DNA of 64,000 nucleotides from Rhizobium tumorigenes. GTDB taxonomy: Bacteria; Pseudomonadota; Alphaproteobacteria; Rhizobiales; Rhizobiaceae. The translations under genes were made by a program, and so were the position numbers. Positions 25,810-33,949 of the stretch are shown here, one piece after another. The notes under the pieces were generated by a model. That model did no database searches. It saw nothing but the letters and a program-made list of their open reading frames with translations, and was not told where the DNA came from. The DNA lies in contig NZ_CP117255.1 in assembly GCF_003240565.2 (NCBI RefSeq), positions 3,082,501-3,146,500 of the forward strand, given 5' to 3'. How positions within the stretch are numbered: position 1 is the first letter of the stretch; each line of letters starts with the position of its first letter.

Positions 25810-27456
25810 CTACTCCTTCGATATCGGCCAGACGAAGTTGGTGTCGAAGCTCGGACCGAGCGCAAAGCCCTTCAGGTCCTTCTTGTAGGCAGCGACTTCG
25901 ATCTGCTGGAAAATAATCGCAAACGGGCTGTTGTGCAGGAATTTCTTCTGCACGTCCTGGTACATCGCAGCGCGCTTGTTGGCATCCGGCTCGAACAGGG
26001 CAGCCCGGGTGATCTTGTCGAGCTCGGGAGTAACGAACGTGTTGCGCCAGGCCAGCGTCTTGGTCTTGCCGTCGTCGGAATTGTCCGGATTGGTGGTGAA
26101 GGTTTCCGCGTTGGAATTCGGATCCCAGTAATCCATGCCCCAGTTGCCGATATAGATATCGTGGTTGCGGGCACGATATTTGGTCAGGGTCTGCTTGCCG
26201 TCGCCCGGAATGATCTCGAGCTTGATGCCGGCCTGTCCCAGCGTCTGCTGGATCGACTGGGCAACGCCGGTGATCGGCTCGATATTGCGCACGTCCATGG
26301 TGACCGTGAAGCCGTCCTTGAGGCCAGCCTTGGCCAGTAGTTCCTTGGCCTTGGCGACGTCCAGCGTGAACGGCTTTTCCTCGAGCGCGCCAAGCACGCC
26401 CTTCGGCTCGAACGTCTGGCGGATTTCGCCCACACCCTTGATCAGCGTCTTGCCGATGGCATCGTAGTCGATCAGGTAACGGAACGCCTCCTGGACTTCT
26501 GGCTTGGCAAGGTTCGGGTTCTTCTGGTTGAGGCTGATGTAATAGACCGTGCCCTTAGGAGCGTTGGTCACGGACACCTTGCCTTCCTTGATAAGCTGAT
26601 CAAGATCGCCCGGTTCGAGGTTGCGGGCAACATCGATGTCGCCGTTCTCGAGTGCCAGCCGCTGGCCGGAGCTTTCCTTCATGAAGCGATAGATGACGCG
26701 GGCAAGCTTCGGCTTTTCACCGTAGTAATTGTCGTTGCGTTCCAGCACGATCGCTTCGTTGGCGCGCCATTCACGCAGCTTGAAGGGGCCGGAGCCCGCA
26801 TAGCCGGTCTTCAGCCACTCGTTGCCGAAATCATTGTCGTACTTGTAGTCGGCCGACGGCGTGACGGCCTTGACGTGGTCGAGCACGAGCTTCTTGTCGA
26901 CGACATTGGCGACTGTGGAGGTCAGGCAATTGAGGACGAAGGACGGCGCATAGGCCTTGTCGACCGTGAGGGTGAAGGTTGTCGCATCCACAGCCTTCGC
27001 CTTGGTCGCAACGTTGTCGCCGGTCAGGCCAAACTGGGTGAGGATAAAGGCGGGGCTCTTGTCGAGCTTGACTGCGCGCTCGAACGACCATGCGACGTCG
27101 TCGGCAGTGATCGGATTGCCCGAGGCAAATTTCAAGCCCGGCTTCAGCTTGAATGTGTAGGTCAAATGATCGTCGGACACTGTCCAGCTCTCGGCTAGAT
27201 CGCCCTTGACCTTCGTGGTGTCGGCGACGTCTAGGCGGACCAGGAGGCTATAGGTATTCCCGGTGATTTCGGCGGTCGAAAGTTCGTAGGCCTCGCCTGG
27301 GTCCATGCTGATGATGTCGTCGAACGCGAAGCCCTCGACCAGCGTGTCCTTCGGCGTCGCAGCAAACGAAGTTGCCGGGGCTGCTGCCATAAGGATTGAA
27401 ATCGAGGCGCTTGCCGCAAGGAGACGGACGTTGCGGTGGATGGTGCTGATGATCAT
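25810..27456 (-). CDS. Periplasmic peptide-binding protein (SBP family 5)
   Basis: A 548-aa receptor for the importer. The signal peptide covers ~1-32 (hydrophobic core LLAASASISILMAAAPATSFA). The mature protein follows the DppA/OppA pattern: AESWTVSDDHLTYTFKLKPGLKF, then DDVAWSFERAV, and YGEKPKLARVIYRFMKES. No lipobox Cys is present, so it is soluble in the periplasm. Binding proteins of this family take di- to oligopeptides, but also glutathione, heme or opines. Here the coupled dipeptidase favours a peptide or cyclic dipeptide. The ribosome site GGGGAA lies before ATG 27456, and the dipeptidase gene ends 42 bp upstream. Confidence 0.93.
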   Translation of the reverse strand: MIISTIHRNVRLLAASASISILMAAAPATSFAATPKDTLVEGFAFDDIISMDPGEAYELSTAEITGNTYSLLVRLDVADTTKVKGDLAESWTVSDDHLTYTFKLKPGLKFASGNPITADDVAWSFERAVKLDKSPAFILTQFGLTGDNVATKAKAVDATTFTLTVDKAYAPSFVLNCLTSTVANVVDKKLVLDHVKAVTPSADYKYDNDFGNEWLKTGYAGSGPFKLREWRANEAIVLERNDNYYGEKPKLARVIYRFMKESSGQRLALENGDIDVARNLEPGDLDQLIKEGKVSVTNAPKGTVYYISLNQKNPNLAKPEVQEAFRYLIDYDAIGKTLIKGVGEIRQTFEPKGVLGALEEKPFTLDVAKAKELLAKAGLKDGFTVTMDVRNIEPITGVAQSIQQTLGQAGIKLEIIPGDGKQTLTKYRARNHDIYIGNWGMDYWDPNSNAETFTTNPDNSDDGKTKTLAWRNTFVTPELDKITRAALFEPDANKRAAMYQDVQKKFLHNSPFAIIFQQIEVAAYKKDLKGFALGPSFDTNFVWPISKE

Positions 27457-27498
27457 TTTCTATTCCCCTGTTTTTTAAAGTCTTATTTCTGCGAAAAC

Positions 27499-28560
27499 TC
27501 AGTGACCGCTCGTCTCCCCCCAGGCGGACGCCAGCACCCGAAGCCAGTTTTCCCGGCATAATTTAACCAGATCGTCCTCACCATAACCAACGTTCCGAAG
27601 CGCAGCAATCAGCTTCTGGTTGCCGGCAGCATCGCCGATCTCGTCAGGGATGGTTGCCCCATCGAAGTCCGATCCGAGACCGACGCAGTCGATTCCCATG
27701 CGCTGCACGAGATGATCGATATGGCGCACCATATCCTCGAGCGGCGTATCGGCCTCGGAGCGTCCGTCGGCGCGCAACATGGCGGTTGCGTAGTTCAATC
27801 CTACGATGCCGCGGCTTTCCTTGATGGCGTCGAGTTGCCGGTCGGTGAGGTTGCGCGCTACCGGCGTCAGTGCGTGTGAATTGGAATGGCTGGCGACCAG
27901 CGGCTGGTCGGTGGTCTTTGCCACGTCCCAGAAGCCCTTCTCGGTAATGTGCGCGAGATCGATCAAAATTCCGAGCTCGTTGCAGCGCCGGACGAGAGCG
28001 AAGCCTGCCTGTGTCAGCCCGGGCCCGGTATCCGGCGACATGGGGAAGGCGAAAGGTACGCCGTGGGCAAAGACATTGTTGCGGCTCCAGACCGGACCGA
28101 GCGAGCGCAGGCCGGCGGCATGGAATGTTTCCAGCGCGACCAGATCCGCATCGATCGCCTCGCAGCCCTCCATGTGCAGCACCGCGGCAAAGACGCCTTT
28201 TACCATGCACTCGCGGATATCGCCGATCGACCTGCAAAGCTTCCACGCGCCATCACGATCTAGGCGCAGCGCAATCGCGGCCATCTCATGGGCAATGTCC
28301 AGCGACGGAGAGCGCTCGAGCGGAGCTGCCATCGGCGTCACGTAATTACCGTTGCGATCCGGCTCGGCAAAGACGAGATCGCCGGAGGGAATGTAGATGG
28401 CGCAAAGTCCACCGGCGAGGCCGCCGGCTTTTGCCCGCGCTGCGTCGATGTGCCCGCTGGTCGTTCCGTCCCGGAATTCGGCGACCGGATCGCTCCCCTT
28501 TTTCTGATGCGACCATAGTCGCAGGAGAACATCGTTATGGCCGTCGAACACGAGTTGCAT
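27499..28560 (-). CDS. M19-family (renal-type) dipeptidase
   Basis: A 353-aa zinc dipeptidase with a TIM-barrel amidohydrolase fold, cleaving dipeptides and often those with a C-terminal D-residue. Ligand positions are visible: FDGHNDVLLR (His-x-Asp) at residues 5-14, the bridging Glu in LHMEGCEAI, His in LIDLAHITEKG and ASHSNSHAL, and Asp in GLGSDFDGA. No signal peptide is seen, so it acts in the cytoplasm on imported substrate. It is the first gene of the transporter operon, with AGGATAGCAT before ATG 28560. In alphaproteobacteria M19 enzymes beside Dpp-type transporters are common, but natural substrates are mostly unknown. Confidence 0.92.
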   Translation of the reverse strand: MQLVFDGHNDVLLRLWSHQKKGSDPVAEFRDGTTSGHIDAARAKAGGLAGGLCAIYIPSGDLVFAEPDRNGNYVTPMAAPLERSPSLDIAHEMAAIALRLDRDGAWKLCRSIGDIRECMVKGVFAAVLHMEGCEAIDADLVALETFHAAGLRSLGPVWSRNNVFAHGVPFAFPMSPDTGPGLTQAGFALVRRCNELGILIDLAHITEKGFWDVAKTTDQPLVASHSNSHALTPVARNLTDRQLDAIKESRGIVGLNYATAMLRADGRSEADTPLEDMVRHIDHLVQRMGIDCVGLGSDFDGATIPDEIGDAAGNQKLIAALRNVGYGEDDLVKLCRENWLRVLASAWGETSGH

Positions 28561-28734
28561 ATGCTATCCTGGGCAGGCTGCCGATCCATCGGAAGCGGCC
28601 AGCATAAAAAGGCTGACAGGATTCGCCATCCCCCGGAGAAAATAAAAATAGCGGTGGCATCCTGCGTCGAACGCACCACCTAAGGGCGGCAACGACGGCG
28701 ACCCATCGCCCGCTGCACTACAAGGGAGATTTCC

Positions 28735-29244
28735 ATGGCGCTTTCGATGTACCGCATGAGCATTCCGGTGTTTCAGCGTGGCCTGGCCACGCTCACGACC
28801 TATCTCGACAAAGCAGATTCCTACGCGACGGAAACAGGCAAGGATCCCGCGACATTGGTCGAGGCCCGCCTGGCACCCGACATGCTGACGCTGTCAGGCC
28901 AGATCCAGCGCGCTTCTGACACGGCCAAGCTGACCGTATCGCGCCTCTCCGGCATCGAAGCGCCGCGCTTCGAAGACACCGAAACGACCATCGCCGAACT
29001 GCGCGCCCGTGTGGAAAAGACGACAGCATTCCTGTCCTCGGTTGCTGCCGACGCGCTCGAAGGCAGCGAGACCCGCGAGGTGACGATATCGCCTGGTGGA
29101 GTCGCTACGACGTTCCGGGGCGACGACTATCTCGCAAGCTTCGCATTGCCGAATTTCTATTTCCACGTCGCCATGGCTCACGCCATCCTGCGAAACCAGG
29201 GCCTCACCATCGGCAAGAGGGACTATCTCGGCCCGCAAGGCTGA
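28735..29244 (+). CDS. DUF1993 family protein
   Basis: A 169-aa cytoplasmic protein of the DUF1993 family, a DinB-like four-helix bundle of unknown function. The start MYRMSIPVFQRGLATLTTYLDKA and the end NFYFHVAMAHAILRNQGLTIGKRDYLG are typical for the family, with a conserved His in the last helix. It stands alone behind AAGGGAGATTTCC and is divergent from the dipeptidase operon (174 bp shared upstream region). It converges on the sulfatase gene with 24 bp between stops. Confidence 0.88.
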   Translation: MALSMYRMSIPVFQRGLATLTTYLDKADSYATETGKDPATLVEARLAPDMLTLSGQIQRASDTAKLTVSRLSGIEAPRFEDTETTIAELRARVEKTTAFLSSVAADALEGSETREVTISPGGVATTFRGDDYLASFALPNFYFHVAMAHAILRNQGLTIGKRDYLGPQG

Positions 29245-29268
29245 CGTCCCGATCTCGCCGATTGCGGA

Positions 29269-30819
29269 TCAGGGTCGGTATGTCACCGGCCCGTCTTCCG
29301 TCAACTCCGTATAAGCCAGCGTCTGGTCGAGATGCCGGGCCCGGACAGATAGAAGCCGCTCGGCATAGCGCAGCCGGGTAGCAAGGTAGGCAGGCTCTTC
29401 CGCCAGATTGTAGAGCTCAGCCGGATCGGCCTGCAGGTCGAACAGCAGCGGCGGCAGGCCGGCGAAATGGACATATTTGAAGGCCGCATCGCGGATGACC
29501 GACAGATTGCATTCGTTGGGCCGCAGACCGAAATGCTGCTCCGGCAGAGAGTGGCGAATATCGCGGAAATCAAACTCCCAGAATGCCGCATCCCTCCAGC
29601 CGGCGGGCGCCTCGCCGTTCAGGAACGGCACCAGTGTCTCGCCATCGAGGTGATTGTCCGCATCGAGGCCAAGCCTGTCGCAGAGCGTCGGAAAGATATC
29701 CACCGAGCTGGTGAACTGCTCGATGACGGTGCCGTTGCCGGTTGCCTTGGGATCGCGGACCACCAGCGGGATATGATAGCTGCCGTCGAAGAAGCCACCC
29801 TTGCCCAGCGTCCAGTGGTCTCCGGCCATTTCCGCATGGTCGGAGGTGAAAATGATGACGGTCTTGTCCCAGACGCCGGCATCCTTCAGCGCCTGACAAG
29901 CACGTCCGATCTGCGCGTCGACCTCGGCAATCATGCCGTAATAGATGGCCCGGATGGCGCGAAAATCCTCTGACGACCAGTCGCTGAGCGGACCGTCGCC
30001 ACGATGGATATAGTAGCCCTGGTTATTTTGCGGCATCGCATAGGCGAGATAGGGATGCAGAGCATGCTCGTCTGCCACCGTCTCGGCACGCGCAAACTCG
30101 GGACCGTCCTCGGGCGTAAACATCGTGTTGTAGGGCGCAGGTACGGAAAACGGCGGATGCGGCCGCAGCAGCGACACATGCGCAAACCAAGGCGCCTCCT
30201 GCTCGCCGAGCCAGCGCTCGAACTCGCCGATCAGAAAGGCCGTCTGGGTCTCATCCTTCGAATAGGACGGCGCGCCGTTCGAGATTTCGCCGGGGCTGGC
30301 GCCGACAGGGATATGGATGTCCCGACTGGTCGCCTCGTCATGACCGCGCGCCCTCAGCCAGGACAGCCACTGCTTCTCGTGCTCCGGCAGCAGCTGGCGG
30401 GCGGTAAAGCCGGGCAGGACGCCCTCATAGGTCGTCATATGCGGATCGGCACCTTGGAGGCTGCGCGGGTCGGGCGCCGTATCGGTATAGCCGAAAAGGG
30501 TCGGCTCGTAGCCGCCGCGCCGGGCGGCAAGCGCCAGGTTATCGAAGCGAGCATCCAATGGCGACCCATTACGGCAGACACGCGTGTTCATCTGGTAGAG
30601 ACCGGTATAGAGCGTTGCCCGCGCCGGCGAACAGGGTGCGGTGCCGGCAAAATGGCGCTTGAAGAGAACGCCTTCCGCAGCCAGTGCATCGATGTTCGGC
30701 GTCCGCACGGCGGGATGGCCGACAGCCGAAAGGCAATCGCCGCGCCACTGGTCGGCGGTGATCAACAGCACATTTGGCCGTTCCGAAGGGTTCTGGTCAG
30801 TGATGATTGGATTTTGCAT
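29269..30819 (-). CDS. Alkaline phosphatase-superfamily hydrolase, phosphonate monoester hydrolase/arylsulfatase type
   Basis: 516 aa from ATG 30819 (MQNPIITD); the frame extends to 30942 inside galE but that part is shadow sequence. The formylglycine motif PCSPARATLYTG is intact, with Cys as the residue to be oxidised. Metal ligands appear in ITADQWRGD (Asp-x2-Arg variant), FTSDHAEMAGDH and FGYTDTAPDPR. Over its length it resembles Rhizobium/Burkholderia phosphonate monoester hydrolases (PMH), promiscuous enzymes that cleave phosphonate monoesters, phosphodiesters and sulfate esters; the C-terminal FEFDFRDIRHSLPEQHFGLRP-like part is shared with them. It overlaps the end of galE by 23 bp on the same strand, so expression is coupled. 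No signal peptide is visible, so it is probably cytoplasmic. Confidence 0.88.
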   Translation of the reverse strand: MQNPIITDQNPSERPNVLLITADQWRGDCLSAVGHPAVRTPNIDALAAEGVLFKRHFAGTAPCSPARATLYTGLYQMNTRVCRNGSPLDARFDNLALAARRGGYEPTLFGYTDTAPDPRSLQGADPHMTTYEGVLPGFTARQLLPEHEKQWLSWLRARGHDEATSRDIHIPVGASPGEISNGAPSYSKDETQTAFLIGEFERWLGEQEAPWFAHVSLLRPHPPFSVPAPYNTMFTPEDGPEFARAETVADEHALHPYLAYAMPQNNQGYYIHRGDGPLSDWSSEDFRAIRAIYYGMIAEVDAQIGRACQALKDAGVWDKTVIIFTSDHAEMAGDHWTLGKGGFFDGSYHIPLVVRDPKATGNGTVIEQFTSSVDIFPTLCDRLGLDADNHLDGETLVPFLNGEAPAGWRDAAFWEFDFRDIRHSLPEQHFGLRPNECNLSVIRDAAFKYVHFAGLPPLLFDLQADPAELYNLAEEPAYLATRLRYAERLLSVRARHLDQTLAYTELTEDGPVTYRP

Positions 30820-31780
30820 GCCAGTTCCAAGCCGATTGAATGATCTGCGACAGGTCGTATTGCGGTGCCCAGCCGAGCACGGCCTTGGCATGGTCGTTGT
30901 TTGCGACGAGCGTCGTGGAATCACCCTCGCGGCGATCGACATACTCTACCGGGAACGGCTTGCCGGTGACGTCCTCGATGGCCGACAGCAGTTCCTTGAC
31001 CGTCGTTCCCGTACCCGTCCCAAGGTTGAGCGCCACGGAATCACCGCCATCGAGCAGGTACTGGACGGCGCGAACATGGGCATCGGCGAGATCGAGAACG
31101 TGGATATAGTCGCGAACACAGGTGCCGTCGCGGGTTTCGTAATCGCTGCCGAACACCTTGAAGCCGGCCCGGCGACCGAGGGCCGCGTCGATTGCCAACG
31201 GGATTGCGTGGGTTTCCGGCTTGTGCCATTCGCCGACGCGACCCTCGAAATCAGCACCGGCGGCATTGAAATAGCGCAGGATCACCGAGCGGAAGCCGGT
31301 GTAGCGGTCATAGTCGGATAGCGCCTGCTCGACGATATACTTGGTCTGGCCGTAGGGATTGATCGGCACCTGCCGGTGGGTCTCGTCGAGAGGTACGCTC
31401 TGCGGCAGACCATAGGTGGCGCAGGTGGAGGAGAAAACGAAAGCTTTGATGCCCGCGGCTTGCGCTGCGGAGAGAAGGGTCAGCGTGCCGACCACGTTGT
31501 TTTCATAAAACGCGACGGGATCCTTGACGGATTCACCCACTTCGATCAGCGCTGCAAAATGCAGGATGGCTGCCGGCTTGTGCCGGGCGATCACCTCGTC
31601 AAGGCGGGCGCGGTCACGAATATCGCCTTCCTCGACCGGCCCCCATCTGACGAACTCGCGATGACCATTCGAGAAATTATCGTAGACGACGGGCACGAAA
31701 CCCTTGTTTGCGAGATCGAGGCAGGTGTGCGAGCCGATATAGCCGGCACCCCCCACAACGAGAATTGTTTCCCCGGCCAT
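30797..31780 (-). CDS. galE: UDP-glucose 4-epimerase
   Basis: A 327-aa extended SDR that interconverts UDP-glucose and UDP-galactose for galactose use and exopolysaccharide/LPS synthesis (called exoB in rhizobia). It has the NAD motif GGAGYIGSH at residues 9-17, FSSTCATYG with the catalytic Ser/Thr, YGQTKY (YxxxK) near 150, RYFNAAGAD and YIHVLDLADAH. The ribosome site GGGAGACTGTTGC precedes ATG 31780. Its 3' end overlaps the following PMH/sulfatase gene by 23 bp. Confidence 0.95.
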   Translation of the reverse strand: MAGETILVVGGAGYIGSHTCLDLANKGFVPVVYDNFSNGHREFVRWGPVEEGDIRDRARLDEVIARHKPAAILHFAALIEVGESVKDPVAFYENNVVGTLTLLSAAQAAGIKAFVFSSTCATYGLPQSVPLDETHRQVPINPYGQTKYIVEQALSDYDRYTGFRSVILRYFNAAGADFEGRVGEWHKPETHAIPLAIDAALGRRAGFKVFGSDYETRDGTCVRDYIHVLDLADAHVRAVQYLLDGGDSVALNLGTGTGTTVKELLSAIEDVTGKPFPVEYVDRREGDSTTLVANNDHAKAVLGWAPQYDLSQIIQSAWNWHAKSNHH

Positions 31781-32119
31781 GCAACAGTCTCCCTCTATCT
31801 AAGCTGTCAAAGACTTAGACGAGTTGGGAGACAAGAAAAAGGCATCGGCGGTCGAAAATCAGAGTCTGGCCGTCGCGCGTCCATGCGTGGAGGATCTGCG
31901 CAGAAAAACCGAGCTTTTTTGGGCCTATCTGGTTGCGACATTGGCGAAGCGGCTCAACGCTCTTTCCGAGGAGAGCAAATGGGCCGATCGCACGCTGAGA
32001 TGGACGGAGTTGCCATCTCTGCTGGACACGGCGAAGCCGCCGATGCCGGCGACATGACTTCTCTTGATTTGAAATACCGCTTGCCTGACAAGGCGTGGCT
32101 ATGAGCCCTGCGGGGATGC
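31781..32119. other. 339-bp gap upstream of galE with one doubtful small ORF
   Basis: It contains the galE promoter region. A plus-strand frame of 77 codons from TTG 31824 to 32057 has a protein-like middle (LFWAYLVATLAKRLNALSEESKWADRTLRW), but only a weak start and no recognised family. It may be a small gene or a remnant. Nothing else was seen. Confidence 0.35.
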
Positions 32120-32407
32120 CTACTTGTTGCGCATCAGCCAGATCTTACCCGCCATGGTGATTTCATGGCAGTCCAGTTCCGGCGATTCTTCCTGGTTGCA
32201 ACGCTCGATGAGACCCATTTCGCGCAGTTCTTCCAGGGTGGTGTTGGTGAGGAATTTAACCTTCTGCGGCCGCTCCTTGAAGCGGTCGGTCTTGGCATAG
32301 GTCACCACGGCATTCAGGTGAGTCCACTTCTTCGGTGGCAGCGGAAAAAGCTTCCCGTCCTTGGCAAGCTTCAACCCTCTGATCTGAGTCGGTGTGAGCG
32401 TAATCAT
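32120..32407 (-). CDS. Hypothetical protein, 95 aa
   Basis: A small, soluble, Lys/Leu-rich protein with no signal peptide or membrane segment; beginning MITLTPTQIRGLKLAKDG. The alternation of charged and hydrophobic residues and LTNTTLEELREMGLIERC resemble a winged-helix-like small protein (LTPTQIRGLKLAKDG.. LEELREMGLIE, as in restriction or phage helper proteins), but I cannot name a family. AAGGA sits 8 nt before ATG 32407. It lies in a cluster of small orphan genes between galE and bfr. Confidence 0.65.
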   Translation of the reverse strand: MITLTPTQIRGLKLAKDGKLFPLPPKKWTHLNAVVTYAKTDRFKERPQKVKFLTNTTLEELREMGLIERCNQEESPELDCHEITMAGKIWLMRNK

Positions 32408-32448
32408 CGTGTGTCCTTGGATGCTAAAAGTTGTGCCTGACGGCCAAA

Positions 32449-32477
32449 AAGAGGGCTTGATCGACCCTCTTGTTTTT
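32449..32477. terminator. Two-way rho-independent terminator
   Basis: AAGAGGG (32449-32455) and CCCTCTT (32465-32471) form a stem with a 9-nt loop. It is followed by GTTTTT on plus and by TTT on minus (preceded by AAAAA). It would end the minus-strand gene at 32646 before the next small gene starts. Confidence 0.65.
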
Positions 32478-32645
32478 CTCTTGAAGCTCTCCCTAGCAGA
32501 TCAATCGGCAAAAAGATAAGGATCTGTGCACGCCGACGGCGTTTCAGCGTGATCAAGGCTAACGCGACCCCACTATTGGCCGGGGCTGACGTCACCGTGA
32601 CGCTTGTTGCGTGCGTCCTTGGAAGGAACAAATGCCAAAGTCTGG

Positions 32646-32882
32646 CTAGGCCACTGGCAAGGGTTCACCCCATGTCAAAGTCCACAACGGCTCGCCGGCC
32701 GGCATATGCGTATATGTAAAGCGCTCGGTCACATCAGTGCCAACTACGTCGACGATCCACTCCGTCGGTGACCGACGACAAAGCGCCTTCTGCTTTAACC
32801 ATGAACTGAATTGCTGTCTGCTCCCGCAGGCAGTTTCCATTTGTCCGTTCGGCAGCTCAAAAGCCCAGTGTATCATCGCCAT
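32646..32882 (-). CDS. Hypothetical protein, 78 aa
   Basis: A soluble small protein, Trp-rich (IHWAFELPNG, SSWLKQ, TEWIVDVVG, LWTLTWG), beginning MAMIHWAFELPNGQMETACG. No ribosome site better than GTTAGAGC is present before ATG 32882; a second ATG two codons later is possible. The composition is protein-like and unlike the surrounding shadows. No family recognised. Confidence 0.5.
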   Translation of the reverse strand: MAMIHWAFELPNGQMETACGSRQQFSSWLKQKALCRRSPTEWIVDVVGTDVTERFTYTHMPAGEPLWTLTWGEPLPVA

Positions 32883-33008
32883 GCTCTAACTTTAAAAAAG
32901 TTGGATAGCAGGCAATTCTTACGGCTGCCTGAGGCAGACCGTTCAATAGGACACATTTTTTGACGTTACATTTCTGCACCGCGCCAAGCGAAACCGGCAG
33001 GCCAAGGC

Positions 33009-33040
33009 AAAAAAAAGCGGCAGCCTTTGCAGGCTGCCGC
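33009..33040 (-). terminator. Rho-independent terminator of bfd-bfr
   Basis: GCGGCAGCC / GGCTGCCGC, a perfect 9-bp stem with a 6-nt loop, is followed on the minus strand by eight T. It begins 10 bp behind the bfr stop. Confidence 0.92.
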
Positions 33041-33050
33041 GTCTATGAAA

Positions 33051-33536
33051 CTACTCGGCTGCGTCGGCCGAATCGGCATTGAGCTGCCCGTATTTCTCGG
33101 CGCCGATCTTGGCGAAAAGTTCGAGTTGGGTTTCGAGGAAGTCGATATGACCCTCCTCATCGGCAAGCAGCGTTTCGAAAAGCTTCATCGAAACATAGTC
33201 GCCGGCATCATGACAGATATCGCGCGAAATCTTGTAGGCGGCACGCGCGTCGTATTCGCCGGCGAGATCTGCCTCCAGCACTTCCTTGACGGTCTGGCCG
33301 ATACGCAACGGTGCAAGCGTCTGCAGATTGGGATGGCCTTCGAGGAAAATGATGCGGGCGACGAGCTTGTCGGCATGCTGCATCTCTTCGATCGATTCGG
33401 CGCGTTCTTTCTTGGCAAGCTTGGTGTAGCCCCAGTCTTCGAGCAGCCGGTAATGCACCCAGTACTGGTTTACGGCACCGAGCTCGAGGAACAGTGCCTC
33501 GTTAAGCCGCTCGATGACTCTTATGTCGCCTTTCAA
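33051..33536 (-). CDS. bfr: Bacterioferritin
   Basis: A 161-aa subunit of the 24-mer heme-containing iron store. It starts at TTG 33536: this gives the family start (M)[31 protein letters not shown] and has GGAGAGCGG in front, whereas the longer frame to 33590 lies inside bfd. Ferroxidase ligands are visible: Glu in [11 protein letters not shown]-x2-H in EEMQHADKL, Glu in [11 protein letters not shown] and E-x2-H in [10 protein letters not shown]. The heme-ligand Met is the one in IEEMQHADK near residue 52. It overlaps the end of bfd by 35 bp, so the two are coupled. In rhizobia such genes are iron-controlled through Irr/RirA; I could not identify a definite box. Confidence 0.95.
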   Translation of the reverse strand: MKGDIRVIERLNEALFLELGAVNQYWVHYRLLEDWGYTKLAKKERAESIEEMQHADKLVARIIFLEGHPNLQTLAPLRIGQTVKEVLEADLAGEYDARAAYKISRDICHDAGDYVSMKLFETLLADEEGHIDFLETQLELFAKIGAEKYGQLNADSADAAE

Positions 33537-33813
33537 TGTCCGCTCTCCTTTGGTCTTCGTGGAACTTTTTAAGACGGGACATGAAATCAACTATTTCGAC
33601 ATCCGTCGAGTGGCGACGGGCATGATAGTCTTCGGTTGTCTGTATGATCAGGTCGACCACGCCGGGAAAACAGCCGCAGCAGCGTCCGCGCTTCGACATC
33701 GCATGATAGACCTTCGACGGCACGATCAGCTGCCAACAGTCTTCGTCGAGCAGCTCGTTGATGACTGCCCGGATATCGTGATCGGTGATGTAATTACAGC
33801 TGCAGACCAGCAT
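33502..33813 (-). CDS. bfd: Bacterioferritin-associated ferredoxin (Bfd-like), long form
   Basis: A 103-aa small [2Fe-2S] protein that feeds electrons to bacterioferritin to release iron. The cluster ligands are C4-S-C6 and C45-C-G-C48, the Bfd C-x-C...C-x2-C pattern, with about six extra residues between the pairs. [17 protein letters not shown] and GVVDLI are the family helix stretches. E. coli Bfd is 64 aa; here a charged ~40-residue tail ([22 protein letters not shown]) is added and its last codons overlap the bfr start. The gene lies directly upstream of bfr, which supports the role. Confidence 0.9.
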   Translation of the reverse strand: MLVCSCNYITDHDIRAVINELLDEDCWQLIVPSKVYHAMSKRGRCCGCFPGVVDLIIQTTEDYHARRHSTDVEIVDFMSRLKKFHEDQRRADIERRHKSHRAA

Positions 33814-33949
33814 GGTTCTTCAGTCCGTCAAACATGACACTTGCTATCCTGTTTTTGATAAAGAAGAGACTGGATGTCAAGAAAGATTCTGATGCCGGCT
33901 TCCACAGGATGTCGCGAGTGTGTCACATCGCCGTGAATGGCGAGTGTTT

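Noticed and set aside
31824..32057. 77-codon plus-strand ORF
   Set aside because: TTG start without ribosome site and no recognised family; mentioned under the gap only.
32404..32631. 75-codon minus-strand ORF between two small genes
   Set aside because: No start signal, it crosses a terminator hairpin, and it is Arg/Leu-rich with no likeness to a protein family.
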